Below, in pieces: positions 1-9,904 of a stretch of DNA of 36,660 nt. How positions within the stretch are numbered: the first letter of the stretch is position 1; each line of letters begins with the position of its first letter. Location: contig NTJT01000011.1 of the NCBI GenBank assembly GCA_002457605.1, positions 1 to 36,660 on the forward strand, read 5' to 3'. The position numbers were made by a program, and so were the translations under genes. A model generated the notes under the pieces. That model worked only from the letters and a program-made list of their open reading frames with translations, did no database searches and had not been told where the DNA came from. This stretch comes from Marine Group II euryarchaeote MED-G34. Its GTDB lineage: Archaea; Thermoplasmatota; Poseidoniia; Poseidoniales; Thalassarchaeaceae.

Positions 1-1
1 C

Positions 2-76
2 CGCTCGGCCACCAATCTCGCTGCCGAGACTCAGTCTGCCCGGAAGAAGGAAAAAACGACCCAGGAAACAAGCTGA
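2..76 (+). CDS. C-terminal end of an upstream gene (truncated by window edge)
   Basis: Open frame from window start (...RSATNLAAETQSARKKEKTTQETS*) ending at TGA 74-76; charged tail; partial only. Confidence 0.35.
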   Translation, partial: RSATNLAAETQSARKKEKTTQETS

Positions 77-98
77 CCATGGCCCGGAATACGCGAGT

Positions 99-584
99 TT
101 GGAGGTGAGCAGTCATGTGGCAGGTACCAAGGATCGTTCAGCAGTGGTGGCTTGGTTGCCCAGTAAGTGGGGAGACGTGGCGGAGTCCATCGAGAAAGCC
201 CAAGTGGCATTCGATGCGATGGACATCGGACCGGTGGCCTACCTGCACGACGGGGAAAGGGGGCTTGCCATCGTGCCGCGGGCAATCCCGCGAGATTTTC
301 TGATGGCCCGCCTGCCCCGCGCGGGACTGCACCAACTATCTCATGAGATTAGGCGGTTCGACCACTCATGGGTCAGAATCACTGGGAAGATGGATGATGA
401 TGGCTGGGAAGGTGAGCTTGAGCCCATCACCGTGCTCGGCTACGAGACCAGCGAGCGCTGCTCGCACCCGTGGTCGGCATCGCACCTCGAGCTGTGCAAG
501 CGCCTCGGGCTGCCCATCAGACAGGGCGGAGGGGATGTTGCGGGCGGTTCCGAGCCATCAATCAGAGTCGCTGTCCGGCGCTGA
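99..584 (+). CDS. hypothetical protein
   Basis: 161 aa ORF (TTG or GTG start) on the same strand as the flanking gene; longest local frame; no recognised family. Confidence 0.5.
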   Translation: MEVSSHVAGTKDRSAVVAWLPSKWGDVAESIEKAQVAFDAMDIGPVAYLHDGERGLAIVPRAIPRDFLMARLPRAGLHQLSHEIRRFDHSWVRITGKMDDDGWEGELEPITVLGYETSERCSHPWSASHLELCKRLGLPIRQGGGDVAGGSEPSIRVAVRR

Positions 585-685
585 GTTTATCGTCCGAGGG
601 GCCAACCCCGTATTGTCCCGAAGAAGGAGCCCAATGGGCAATGACTGCAGGTGCGTGCCGCACCAATCGCTTTGGTACCTCACCC

Positions 686-714
686 GACCCCGGCGCCGGG
701 ACAGCGCCGGGGTC
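686..714. repeat. strong inverted repeat/hairpin (11-bp arms, 7-nt loop)
   Basis: GACCCCGGCGC-CGGGACA-GCGCCGGGGTC read directly; lies 20 nt before the TTG start at 735. Confidence 0.85.
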
Positions 715-734
715 ATTCGAAGGAGTTGTGCTAG

Positions 735-1388
735 TTGACAAGTGATATCGAAGCCATATTCTACATCTGTGGGGCAATAATTTGGGGTTTGGTAAACTAT
801 CCGGTTCCGACAATTATCATCCTCGCCTTGTTCTACTGGTTTTTCATCAAAAGCGAGTCAGACGAATGGCAGGCTGCCTTGGGAGGAGGGCATCACTCCA
901 AGTCTCGGAAGCCACTGGATCTCAACCGAACACTTGCACCCAGTTACATTAGAGCTTATGACAGGTTGATTGAATATATTCAGTTTAGTGGAGGTGCAAT
1001 AAAATCTCGAGAAGATGGAAGGCAAAGGCTCTCAGAAATTTGGGGAGTCCCTGAATCGGATGTAGGGCGATTCTTCGACAGTCCCTACGTAATCAAGACA
1101 CTTGGACTTGAGGAGCCCAGTAAAGAGAACGAGATTGTTGGAGATGATTGGTGGGAAAAGGGATATTCTGGCGATGAGGGAACAAGTGACGCTAGTCCCA
1201 AGACGGTCGTTGAGATGGATTCCTCGCCCGCTCCCTCGACGATAGAGGTGGGCTCTGAGGATGCCTGTGGAGAAGCGGGGTGCTCCACTTCTGTGACTGC
1301 ATTCGACTTCAGGTGCTTCACCTGCAGGAAGAGGTTCTGCCAGAGCCATGCTGGCTCTTCGGTGCACTGTAGCAATTGCGAGTCTTGA
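735..1388 (+). CDS. membrane-anchored protein with C-terminal AN1-like zinc finger
   Basis: N-terminal TM segments (IFYICGAIIWGLVNYPVPTIIILALFYWFFI); C-terminus CGEAGCSTSVTAFDFRCFTCRKRFCQSHAGSSVHCSNC matches AN1-type Cys/His spacing closely. Confidence 0.75.
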   Translation: MTSDIEAIFYICGAIIWGLVNYPVPTIIILALFYWFFIKSESDEWQAALGGGHHSKSRKPLDLNRTLAPSYIRAYDRLIEYIQFSGGAIKSREDGRQRLSEIWGVPESDVGRFFDSPYVIKTLGLEEPSKENEIVGDDWWEKGYSGDEGTSDASPKTVVEMDSSPAPSTIEVGSEDACGEAGCSTSVTAFDFRCFTCRKRFCQSHAGSSVHCSNCES

Positions 1389-1389
1389 C

Positions 1390-4188
1390 TCACACGAAGA
1401 CGCTCTTACTGTGGAAGTTCACCGATGGTGGAGAATACCCTGCTCTCTTAACGAGGTCGACCCTTTCCTTACCTGATTGGCTGTGCCCATAGACCACCTC
1501 TCCGGGACTGACCTTCAGGTTCCAGTATCTCTGGAATACTGCGACCCTCTCCTTGTTCCTAGACATTAGCTTGGGTACAGTGTGAAACATGACTAACTCA
1601 TTCTTCGTACCCCTGAAGTACTTGGCCAGTACTTCGGGAAGCAGGTTGCTCAGCCAGTTATCGGTGATGTACTTGACATCTCTCGATATGATGTAACGTG
1701 GGTTGTCGAGCGGCCCCAAAACCTCTTGCATTGCTTTGGCAAAGACCTCCGAGTCCTCCTCTGAGGAGCCTTCCAAATAGGTCCTGACCCATCCTCCCGA
1801 ACGGCTCCCACCTGCTACTCTTGATGCAACAGGGCTAATCTCTTTGACCTCCATCAACGATGAGGCGACGGCGTCTGCAATCGCCATAATCAATGACTCA
1901 TCAGTCCACTGGGCCGAACCTATGTTCCTCACAGGAGGGAATCCCCCTCCAAGTCCCCCTCCCATCTTCACCTCTAATGCTTCCTTCGGGACCGCGTTGA
2001 AGGGCACCCCAACATTCCACAGATCTCTGGAACGAGGCCTGTTCCTCGCCCTCCTAATCATATCCTCGTTGAAGGCCGCTAAATTCTCCGAAATTCCCTC
2101 TGGGCGAACTTCGGTGAAGGCCGCGTGAACATGCCCCACACCCTTCTCTATGGCCCCGTCGTCGCAGACGCCATACAACTGCCTGTGCTTCTGCTTGAAT
2201 CGGTCATAGTCATCGAACCCCTTACTGAACTCCTCTGCCAAACAGACGATGTCCCAGTTGTTTGCGACCTTCTCAGGCCATTCCTTATCCAACCTGAAGG
2301 ATCGTCCCCTCAGTTGGTTGATGCTCATGCTTGTTGTCACCGTAGTCAGGTCAATCAGGACGTTGATTCGACTGGCATCCCAACCCTCGCCGAGCAAACC
2401 CCTAGTCCCGACGATGCACTTGGTAACTCCTTCTTGGAAGAGTTCGGTAATCATCATCGTGTAATATCGGGGCTGCCAGTGCTCACCGCTCCCACGGATT
2501 TCCATGAAGCCATCACGTTCGATGGAATTGAATTTGATGTCAAGGTTGCGCTCCCCTACCCATTGCTCAAATCTGGGAAATATCCTCTCCAAGAGGTCGT
2601 CATCCACAAGCACGGTGGAACCGGTCATCAGAACGGGATCTAGGATGTCGGTCGAATCGGATTCAAGAATGGCCCGATAGGCCGCTACGGCCCCCCCTGC
2701 TCCCTTGTCTAGTACGCCTTCGACGATGGCGGTTGCCGATGTCTTCTCGAAATCAGTCACTACAACTGCCCTGATGTCAGAACCCAGTGCCTGCATCTCG
2801 GCAGTGAGGACGTCCCTGAGGGCATCGTACTTCGCATTGGCGTATGCCATCACTCTGCCAACCGGAGAGGCGCATGCTCTAGCCCCAGACTCGGTGATTT
2901 GGACTCCCAGCATCCTGAGTTTTTGCTTGGCGTCATCGGCGAGAGCGTGGTCCTTCTTGCTCTTCGAGCGCATCAAGCCGTTCCTGATGTACCTGTCAAG
3001 CAGAGGGATCAGGTCGTGCTGGTTCCACTGCTCAATACCTGACTCGATTGGGGCCGGGACTCCAGAAGGTAGGCTGAGTCCCTTGTAGGATAGATAGAGC
3101 GGAGCCAGTCGAGATAGAGCAGGGTCCCTTCTGCTGAAGGAGCCCCAATCTTTCGCAGGTCCGCTTGGGAGGCGGAGTTCGTCCAAGGTCTGAGCCAGCC
3201 AGACTTCCAGAGGAGGGGTTCTTCCTTTCTTTTCTTCACCGGAACCCAAACTAATCTGGCTGACTAGTTCGTTGAATTCGTCATCTACATTGGCGATGTA
3301 TCTCAGTTCGTCCTGAGTCGGACGGACGAAGTAGGCGAGATCCTGATAGGGGGCCAGATTACCATCACGGACCAAAGCAGGAACCGGTACCTCATAGTCG
3401 ACTTCACCGAAGAACTCCGAGTACATGTCTGCAGACGATGTGCTGGCGGAATCCACATCTGGGGGGGTCGCTGTGAGGCCGAGTATCACGGGGTCTCCAA
3501 ATAACTCCCTCATCTCAACTAGGACCCTGCCCCAGTGCTCCATCAGATGATGGCACTCGTCTAGGATAATCAGGCCGATGCCCACTTCCGATAATCTCCT
3601 GAGGTTCTCCTTCGATGACTCATGGAGTATCCACAGTGCATTGCCGTGCTGGGCTAAATCATCTCGAACCTTCTTGCGGTAGAATCCTAATCTCTCTGAG
3701 TAATACTCTGGGTTCTTGTCCCGGAGGTCATCAATCCAGGCTATCGCAGATTCCGCGTCCTCGGCTTGGCTGATTCCGGATTTATCCGGCTCCATTAGCT
3801 TGGCCTTCCAGATGTCGATTGCTGCCTCGTCCAAATTATCACCTCCTTTGGATGGCATTGTCACTGATTGATAGGTCAGTGAGGTCAGAATGCCAGGGTC
3901 CTTCGGATTGGTCCCAATTTCGGCTTCCCTGCCATCCAACTCGAAGAGTTCCTTCGCACGCGCTATCCATTGTGCTTGGATGGCGGAGTTTGGACTGAGG
4001 ACCAGAGTGGGTTTCCTAATCAAGTCGGACCAGACATACAGGCCGAGGACGGTCTTGCCAGAGCCGGGTGGGGCCACCACCAGGAGTTTCTTCTCTCCGG
4101 TCGAGAGTTGGTTTTCGATTATCTGCGATGAGGCTACTTGTGAAGGACGCAATTTGCCCGAAAAACCGATATTTCCGAAGCCAGGCAT
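1390..4188 (-). CDS. superfamily II DEAD/DEAH-like helicase
   Basis: Walker A APPGSGKT, motif II LDECHH, motif III-like GLTATPP, GTRGLLGEGWD, motif VI-like QLRGRSFR; ORF extends to 4245 but an ATG at 4186-4188 (MPGFGN...) is a likely start. Confidence 0.88.
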   Translation of the reverse strand: MPGFGNIGFSGKLRPSQVASSQIIENQLSTGEKKLLVVAPPGSGKTVLGLYVWSDLIRKPTLVLSPNSAIQAQWIARAKELFELDGREAEIGTNPKDPGILTSLTYQSVTMPSKGGDNLDEAAIDIWKAKLMEPDKSGISQAEDAESAIAWIDDLRDKNPEYYSERLGFYRKKVRDDLAQHGNALWILHESSKENLRRLSEVGIGLIILDECHHLMEHWGRVLVEMRELFGDPVILGLTATPPDVDSASTSSADMYSEFFGEVDYEVPVPALVRDGNLAPYQDLAYFVRPTQDELRYIANVDDEFNELVSQISLGSGEEKKGRTPPLEVWLAQTLDELRLPSGPAKDWGSFSRRDPALSRLAPLYLSYKGLSLPSGVPAPIESGIEQWNQHDLIPLLDRYIRNGLMRSKSKKDHALADDAKQKLRMLGVQITESGARACASPVGRVMAYANAKYDALRDVLTAEMQALGSDIRAVVVTDFEKTSATAIVEGVLDKGAGGAVAAYRAILESDSTDILDPVLMTGSTVLVDDDLLERIFPRFEQWVGERNLDIKFNSIERDGFMEIRGSGEHWQPRYYTMMITELFQEGVTKCIVGTRGLLGEGWDASRINVLIDLTTVTTSMSINQLRGRSFRLDKEWPEKVANNWDIVCLAEEFSKGFDDYDRFKQKHRQLYGVCDDGAIEKGVGHVHAAFTEVRPEGISENLAAFNEDMIRRARNRPRSRDLWNVGVPFNAVPKEALEVKMGGGLGGGFPPVRNIGSAQWTDESLIMAIADAVASSLMEVKEISPVASRVAGGSRSGGWVRTYLEGSSEEDSEVFAKAMQEVLGPLDNPRYIISRDVKYITDNWLSNLLPEVLAKYFRGTKNELVMFHTVPKLMSRNKERVAVFQRYWNLKVSPGEVVYGHSQSGKERVDLVKRAGYSPPSVNFHSKSVFV

Positions 4189-4231
4189 CCTACTGCCCTC
4201 AATCAGTCCGGTATTTGCGGTTTTTCCCGGC

Positions 4232-5191
4232 CTAAACAGATGCACCGTGGCCTATCACAAGACCAGAATAATTCGAGTCGGGGGCTACATTGGCACCCTG
4301 GCCCACTAGGCAACCATCGAGTCGGGCCCCTGTCCCTATGTTGGCCCCCGACAAGACGACGCAATCGGAAAGCGAAGTGCCCTGCGCGATGTTGGATTCC
4401 GAACCGATGGATGAGGAGTGTACTGTGCCAAAGCAGTTGGAGCCTTCGCCGAACCATGAGCCACCCTCGACACGGCCGCTATCATAGCGGCCATTGGCTA
4501 TGCATACCTGTGCGGCCTCGATGAACGAGTCTGGAGTGCCAGCATCGACGAAGTAACCGGTGAACGCGAGTCCTGCCATCCCTCCTGCCTCGGCGAGGCC
4601 TGGGAAGACCTCGCGCTCCATGCTGTGCTTGTCGCTGGAAAGACCATTCAACACGTCGCGCTCAATCAAGTAGCAGCCTGCGTTGATTAGATTGGAGAAC
4701 TCTGTGCCCGGCTCTGGCTTCTCTTGGAATCTACCAATCATGCCTGACTCATCGAGGTCGCAGACCCCGAAGCGACTCGGGTCCTCAACCTCCCATAGGG
4801 ACAGAGTGGCCTTGGCACCTGTTGCCGTATGGTGAGCGGCAAGAGCGGCCACATCGACGCTTGAGATTAGGTCTCCATTGAGCACGAGAACTGGGCCCTG
4901 CCCGCTCAGGTGCTGCCGCGCCAACGCCACCGCACCGCCTGTCTCCATGGCCTCATGCTCGACGGACAGTATGGTCTCATAGGGTAGGTTCGCACCCGCG
5001 AGGAACGACTTCATCTCGGCGATCCCATAGCCTGCGGCGACAACCACTCGGTCGACCATCTCAGAGGGAACTGCTTCAATCACGCGCTCCAGAAGGGTCT
5101 TGTCGAGTAGCGGTAGCAGCGGCTTGGCCCGTCCCTCTGTCCACGGTCGCAGCCTTGTGCCGAAGCCACCGGCCAGAACTATGACGTCCAT
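4232..5191 (-). CDS. sugar-phosphate nucleotidyltransferase (NDP-sugar pyrophosphorylase) with C-terminal left-handed beta-helix repeats
   Basis: MDVIVLAGGFGTRLRPWTEGRAKPLLPLLDKTLLERVI signature; LNGDLIS; FQEKPEPG; hexapeptide-like C-terminus. ORF extends to 5239; start chosen at MDVIVLAGG. Confidence 0.9.
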   Translation of the reverse strand: MDVIVLAGGFGTRLRPWTEGRAKPLLPLLDKTLLERVIEAVPSEMVDRVVVAAGYGIAEMKSFLAGANLPYETILSVEHEAMETGGAVALARQHLSGQGPVLVLNGDLISSVDVAALAAHHTATGAKATLSLWEVEDPSRFGVCDLDESGMIGRFQEKPEPGTEFSNLINAGCYLIERDVLNGLSSDKHSMEREVFPGLAEAGGMAGLAFTGYFVDAGTPDSFIEAAQVCIANGRYDSGRVEGGSWFGEGSNCFGTVHSSSIGSESNIAQGTSLSDCVVLSGANIGTGARLDGCLVGQGANVAPDSNYSGLVIGHGASV

Positions 5192-5289
5192 ACCCTGTCG
5201 GGCGTGCGGCCGCGTTTGAGCGCTTCGCGTCCGCGCCACGCACGGCGCGCATGCGCATCGTTGAAAGACAGGGTTGAGGTGGCCGGGCC

Positions 5290-6501
5290 GTGAACATCCA
5301 CGAGTTTCAGGGCAAAGCCCTGTTCAGAGAGTCGGGTATCGCCGTTCAGGACGGAGTCCACTGCACCAGCGTTGAGCAGGCCCTCGCAGCCTACGATTCG
5401 CTGGGCTCTGAGGTGGTCGCGGTCAAGAGTCAGATTCACGCCGGAGGCAGGGGCAAAGGCAGCCTGTACGCTTCGGACACTGGCGAGCTAGTGATGGAGG
5501 GCGGCGTGAAGATTGCGTTTTCGCGCAAAGAGGTCGAGAACTACGCCTCAAACATTCTCGGGCATAGGTTAGTCACCAAGCAGACTGGTCCCGCTGGTAA
5601 GATGGTCAACAATCTGTACATCGAGGCTGGCTGTGCCATCGCTCACGAGTACTACCTCGCCCTACTGGTCGATCGAGAGGCAGACTCTGTCTTGATTATG
5701 GCATCGACCGAGGGCGGCGTGGATATCGAGGAAGTGGCAGAGAACACTCCCGAGGCTATCCACAAGGAATGGGTGGACCCTAGGGAGGGCTTGCAGAACG
5801 AACAGAAAAATTCTCTCGCTGACTCACTGGGACTTACAGGAACGGCCCACGACTCCTTCGTCGAGATGATTGGGCAACTAGAGAGGATGTTTGTCGAGCG
5901 GGACTGCTCCATGATTGAGATTAACCCGCTCGTCAGGACCGAGGGAGGCATCATGGTCGCACTGGACTCAAAGGTCAGTTTCGATGATAATGCATCTTTC
6001 AGACACCCTTGGAGGGCCGAATTACGTGACCTATCTGAGGAAGAGGAGACTGAGGTCAGAGCGAATCAATCCGGTCTTTCCTATGTCAAACTCGACGGTA
6101 ATATCGGCTGCTTGGTCAACGGCGCTGGCCTCGCTATGGCCTCGATGGATGTCATCAAACTGTACGGCGGCGAGCCGGCGAACTTCCTCGATATTGGCGG
6201 TGGAGCCAACAAGGAGTCCATCACAACCGCCTTTGGCATCATTCTCGAAGATCCTAATGTCGAAGGAATCCTCGTCAACATCTTCGGTGGTATCATCCGC
6301 TGCGATATGGTCGCTCGCAGCATCATAGACGCCTCTAGAGAAGTTGGTCTTGAGGTTCCGCTTGTGGTCAGATTCTCCGGAACCAATCACAAGGAAGGCA
6401 AGGAAGTTCTCGAGTCAAGCGACTTGGACGTAATCACGACCAGTACCCTCGCTGATGGTGCTGAGGCAATAGTCAGTGCAATCGGAGGTGGGAACTCATG
6501 A
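5290..6501 (+). CDS. sucC: succinyl-CoA synthetase (ADP/GDP-forming) beta subunit
   Basis: [73 protein letters not shown]. Confidence 0.96.
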   Translation: MNIHEFQGKALFRESGIAVQDGVHCTSVEQALAAYDSLGSEVVAVKSQIHAGGRGKGSLYASDTGELVMEGGVKIAFSRKEVENYASNILGHRLVTKQTGPAGKMVNNLYIEAGCAIAHEYYLALLVDREADSVLIMASTEGGVDIEEVAENTPEAIHKEWVDPREGLQNEQKNSLADSLGLTGTAHDSFVEMIGQLERMFVERDCSMIEINPLVRTEGGIMVALDSKVSFDDNASFRHPWRAELRDLSEEEETEVRANQSGLSYVKLDGNIGCLVNGAGLAMASMDVIKLYGGEPANFLDIGGGANKESITTAFGIILEDPNVEGILVNIFGGIIRCDMVARSIIDASREVGLEVPLVVRFSGTNHKEGKEVLESSDLDVITTSTLADGAEAIVSAIGGGNS

Positions 6502-7427
6502 GCATCTGGGTCCACGAAGATAGTAAGGTCCTCGTGCAGGGCATCACCGGCAGTCAGGGAACCTTTCACGCCACTCGGATGATTGAGTATGGCACCGATA
6601 TCGTCGGCGGAGTCACTCCCGGAAAGGGTGGCCAGACAGTGGACTTGCCCGGTCGCTCAGTACCTGTCTACGATAGCATGGCTGAGGCAGTCTCGGATAC
6701 TGGTGCAGACGTCAGCGTGATTTACGTGCCAGCCAGGTTCGCCGCCTCAGCCATCATCGAAGCTGCCGAAGCCTTCCATGAACTCAACGATGGCGGCATG
6801 ATTGTGTGTATCACAGAGGGCATTCCAACCCTAGACATGGTGCGCTCGATTGGTCACATCGCCGACAAACCCGGAGTTCGGCTGATTGGCCCAAACTGCC
6901 CAGGAATAATCACACCTGGAGATCAAGGCGGTTGCAAGGTTGGAATCATGCCAGGGTATATCCACGCCAAGGGCAGGATAGGAATCATCTCCAAGTCGGG
7001 CACGTTGACCTACGAAGCAGTGGCTCAGACAATGAGCATAGGCGAGGGGCAGACCACTTGCATCGGTATCGGTGGCGATCCGGTCAGCGGGACTGGTTTC
7101 ATTGACTGCCTAGCCGCCTTCGAAGAGGATTCGGATACCGAGGCAGTGGTTCTGATAGGAGAGATTGGCGGCACCGCCGAGGAAGATGCAGCTGCATGGG
7201 CTGCGGATAACTTCAGCAAGCCCATCGTAGGCTTCGTCGCCGGTGCCACTGCACCTCCGGGCAAGAGAATGGGACACGCGGGGGCCATCATCTCAGGCGG
7301 TAAGGGAACCGCTGAGGAGAAGTTCGCAGCATTCGAAGCCGCCGGCATCCACGTCGCCAGAGACCCTTCGGCGATTGGAGAGGTTTTGCGTGGGGTGCTT
7401 ATCGAAGCAGGGCTGCGAGAGTCTTAG
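6498..7427 (+). CDS. sucD: succinyl-CoA synthetase alpha subunit
   Basis: [52 protein letters not shown], GRxxGHAGAI-type histidine motif; ATGA overlap with sucC. Confidence 0.96.
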   Translation: MSIWVHEDSKVLVQGITGSQGTFHATRMIEYGTDIVGGVTPGKGGQTVDLPGRSVPVYDSMAEAVSDTGADVSVIYVPARFAASAIIEAAEAFHELNDGGMIVCITEGIPTLDMVRSIGHIADKPGVRLIGPNCPGIITPGDQGGCKVGIMPGYIHAKGRIGIISKSGTLTYEAVAQTMSIGEGQTTCIGIGGDPVSGTGFIDCLAAFEEDSDTEAVVLIGEIGGTAEEDAAAWAADNFSKPIVGFVAGATAPPGKRMGHAGAIISGGKGTAEEKFAAFEAAGIHVARDPSAIGEVLRGVLIEAGLRES

Positions 7428-7435
7428 ATGAGGGA

Positions 7436-8476
7436 TTGACTGAGTCGGACCGAGGGATTGCTATGGCAGACCTACTGGACACGGAGTTGGATGCAATACT
7501 AGAGGGCACCTCGCGCTCATTCTATCTCAGTCTCAAAGAGTTGCCTTCAGGCGTACGTTCGCAAGTTGGTCTACTCTACCTTCTGGCCCGAACCTCCGAC
7601 ACCATAGCAGACTCAGAGCAAGGATCTGTTGAGAGTAGGCTTGTAGTACTGGAACATTACAATGAATACGCGCAGGGCCGCTCGGACTCGCTGCCAGACC
7701 TCTCTGAACTCGCTCGCCTACAGAGAATCGATTCCGAGAGGAAATTGCTGGAGAGCATGCCAGCCACAGTGGCGTGTATCGACCAGTTCTCTGACTCCGA
7801 CCAACTCCATATCCGTCACTGCCTCGACGTTATCGTAGGAGGGCAGATCCTCGATCTGCAGCGTTTCTTCGGTGCAACGGAAGAAAAAGTGGTAGCCCTG
7901 TCAGAGGATAATGAACTGGACGACTATGCATACAGGGTCGCGGGTAGCGTTGGAGAGTTCTGGACAAGGATGGCCCTAGACCATCTGTTCGACGCCGATT
8001 CCGAGGTCGAAGCGGATCTTTTCGAGAAGGGAGTTCGCTTCGGCAAGGCACTGCAGATGATCAACATCCTACGTGACATCCCCGTAGACTTACGAATGGG
8101 CAGATGCTACATCCCAAGCAGTTCACTGTCGGCTCACGGCTTGGATCCCTACGATCTTCTAGACAAGGGCAACATGGAGCGTTTCAGACCGTTATTCGAC
8201 TCTTACATCGACGTAGCTGAGTCCCATCTCGATGCGGCCGTGAGCTACATCGAAATGCTACCGCACAGCCAGTTTCGGCTTCGTGGATCCTGCATGCTGC
8301 CCGTGCTTATCGGACAGCGTACCCTGAAGCTTCTGAGAGGGAGTAACGTGCTTGATGAGAGTAGTAGAATCAAGATTACTAGATCGGATATCAATGCGCT
8401 TCTGAAGAAGGTTGCTTTCGCAATTCCCTTCGCCGGGAGTAGCAAGAGACTACTGAACGAATATCGTGATTCCTAA
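7436..8476 (+). CDS. squalene/phytoene synthase family protein (squalene synthase-like)
   Basis: SRSFYLSLKELP, first Asp motif TSDTIADSE, second Asp motif NILRDIPVDLRMGRCYIP. Confidence 0.88.
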   Translation: MTESDRGIAMADLLDTELDAILEGTSRSFYLSLKELPSGVRSQVGLLYLLARTSDTIADSEQGSVESRLVVLEHYNEYAQGRSDSLPDLSELARLQRIDSERKLLESMPATVACIDQFSDSDQLHIRHCLDVIVGGQILDLQRFFGATEEKVVALSEDNELDDYAYRVAGSVGEFWTRMALDHLFDADSEVEADLFEKGVRFGKALQMINILRDIPVDLRMGRCYIPSSSLSAHGLDPYDLLDKGNMERFRPLFDSYIDVAESHLDAAVSYIEMLPHSQFRLRGSCMLPVLIGQRTLKLLRGSNVLDESSRIKITRSDINALLKKVAFAIPFAGSSKRLLNEYRDS

Positions 8477-8497
8477 GAATTTGAGAAAACGCTTCAC

Positions 8498-8516
8498 TGC
8501 GGTCCTAAGGACCGCA
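8498..8516. repeat. inverted repeat (9-bp arms, 1-nt centre)
   Basis: TGCGGTCCT-A-AGGACCGCA in the intergenic region between the two prenyl synthases. Confidence 0.85.
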
Positions 8517-8519
8517 TGA

Positions 8520-8534
8520 CGCGCGGCCCGCGCG
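8520..8534. repeat. inverted repeat (7-bp arms, 1-nt centre)
   Basis: CGCGCGG-C-CCGCGCG, 3 nt after the previous palindrome. Confidence 0.8.
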
Positions 8535-8585
8535 CACGAGGGAGAGGTTCAAAGGCAGGCTGCGGTCGCTCGACTCGGGAATAGC

Positions 8586-9836
8586 ATGACTCAGCGTCAG
8601 GATTCAGAATCGGCCATAACCGCCGAATACGGCGCCGAGCAGAGCATATCCCTGTACGAGGCTGACGAGCCAGCAAGGGGTATCGAGAGGGTACGCTCGG
8701 CCGTCAGTCTGACCAAGGAGGCAGCCCGAGCAATCAGCATCACCGCCCTTGAGGCAGTGAGAGAGGGGGCCATCTTCATGGGAGTCATCGGAACTCGTGG
8801 CGAGTTAGTAAATCCGTTCAGGCACATCGACGCGGCAATATGGACCGAACCGGATGTTCCTGAAGAGATGACAGAGACTGCTTACGACTACTGCGAGGAA
8901 CTCACTAGGAGAGAGGCGGGCAACTTCTACCACTCGTTCAAGTACCTGCCAAATCTTGAGCGTCGGTCCATAATGGCCTACTATGCGTTCTGCCGGCGTG
9001 CTGATGACATCGCCGACGGAGACTACGTGGATGTATTCCCAGGCGGTTCATCGGACGAGCCTGAGTCGGTTGACTACAGATCCAAGATCGAACTGCTCAG
9101 TCCAGGCAGACCAGTCGTAGACAGATCAGCCTACAACGACAAGATGTCACAGTTGTTCTACTACAGGAAGAAGCTCTCCACTGCGTACGGAGAGATTACC
9201 TCAACTGACCCAATTTTCATGGCGATGAAAGACACCGTCGAGACCTTTGGGATTCCTCGGCAATTGCTCGATGATATGGTCAGCGGGATGGAAGACGATT
9301 TTCACCGCAACCGCTACCAGACCTTCGAGGACCTCTACTCATATTGCTACAGGGTCGCCTCTACTGTCGGTCTCGTGTGCATCGAGATCTACGGCTACGA
9401 CGACCAGAGGGCCCGTGAGTATGCTGAGTCATGGGGGGTCTTCATGCAACTTACCAACATCCTGCGCGACGTCGCCGAGGATGCCGAACGAGACAGAATC
9501 TACCTCCCTCTCGACGACCTTGCCCGCTTTGGCATCACTGAGGAGGATGTGAAGAGCGGTAAGGAGCTACTCAAGCACCCTGGATGGAAGCCTTTCGTAG
9601 ATGAGTACATCGAGAGGTGCGATAGGTACCGCGAAAAGGCGTTCAAACTATTTCCAATGCTTGACCGGTCATCTCGCTATTCACCTGCTGCAATGGCGAC
9701 ATTCTACCAGTCCATCCTCAAGAAGATTCAGAAGAAGGATGGCGATGTCTTCACCGAGAGAATCCAACTAAGCAAGACCGAGAAGATGGTCTTCGCCGCG
9801 TACGTGTACGTGCGCTACCGCTTCCTCGTACTCTGA
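8586..9836 (+). CDS. crtB: squalene/phytoene synthase family protein (phytoene synthase-like) with N-terminal extension
   Basis: NFYHSFKYLP, CRRADDIADGD, YCYRVASTVGLVC, NILRDVAEDAERDRIYLP; about 95 aa N-terminal extension before the synthase core. Confidence 0.85.
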   Translation: MTQRQDSESAITAEYGAEQSISLYEADEPARGIERVRSAVSLTKEAARAISITALEAVREGAIFMGVIGTRGELVNPFRHIDAAIWTEPDVPEEMTETAYDYCEELTRREAGNFYHSFKYLPNLERRSIMAYYAFCRRADDIADGDYVDVFPGGSSDEPESVDYRSKIELLSPGRPVVDRSAYNDKMSQLFYYRKKLSTAYGEITSTDPIFMAMKDTVETFGIPRQLLDDMVSGMEDDFHRNRYQTFEDLYSYCYRVASTVGLVCIEIYGYDDQRAREYAESWGVFMQLTNILRDVAEDAERDRIYLPLDDLARFGITEEDVKSGKELLKHPGWKPFVDEYIERCDRYREKAFKLFPMLDRSSRYSPAAMATFYQSILKKIQKKDGDVFTERIQLSKTEKMVFAAYVYVRYRFLVL

Positions 9837-9904
9837 GTAGAAGCGGCTGCCTATGGCAAGCCACATAGAAGAAGTATTGAGCGATTCGCAACGGGGGAAG
9901 TAGT

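Noticed and set aside
2125-2643. 172-aa plus-strand ORF
   Set aside because: Antisense to the SF2 helicase, whose motifs are clear on the minus strand.
5247-5256. GCGCATGCGC palindrome between divergent genes
   Set aside because: 10-bp palindrome in a GC-rich intergenic region, plausible by chance.
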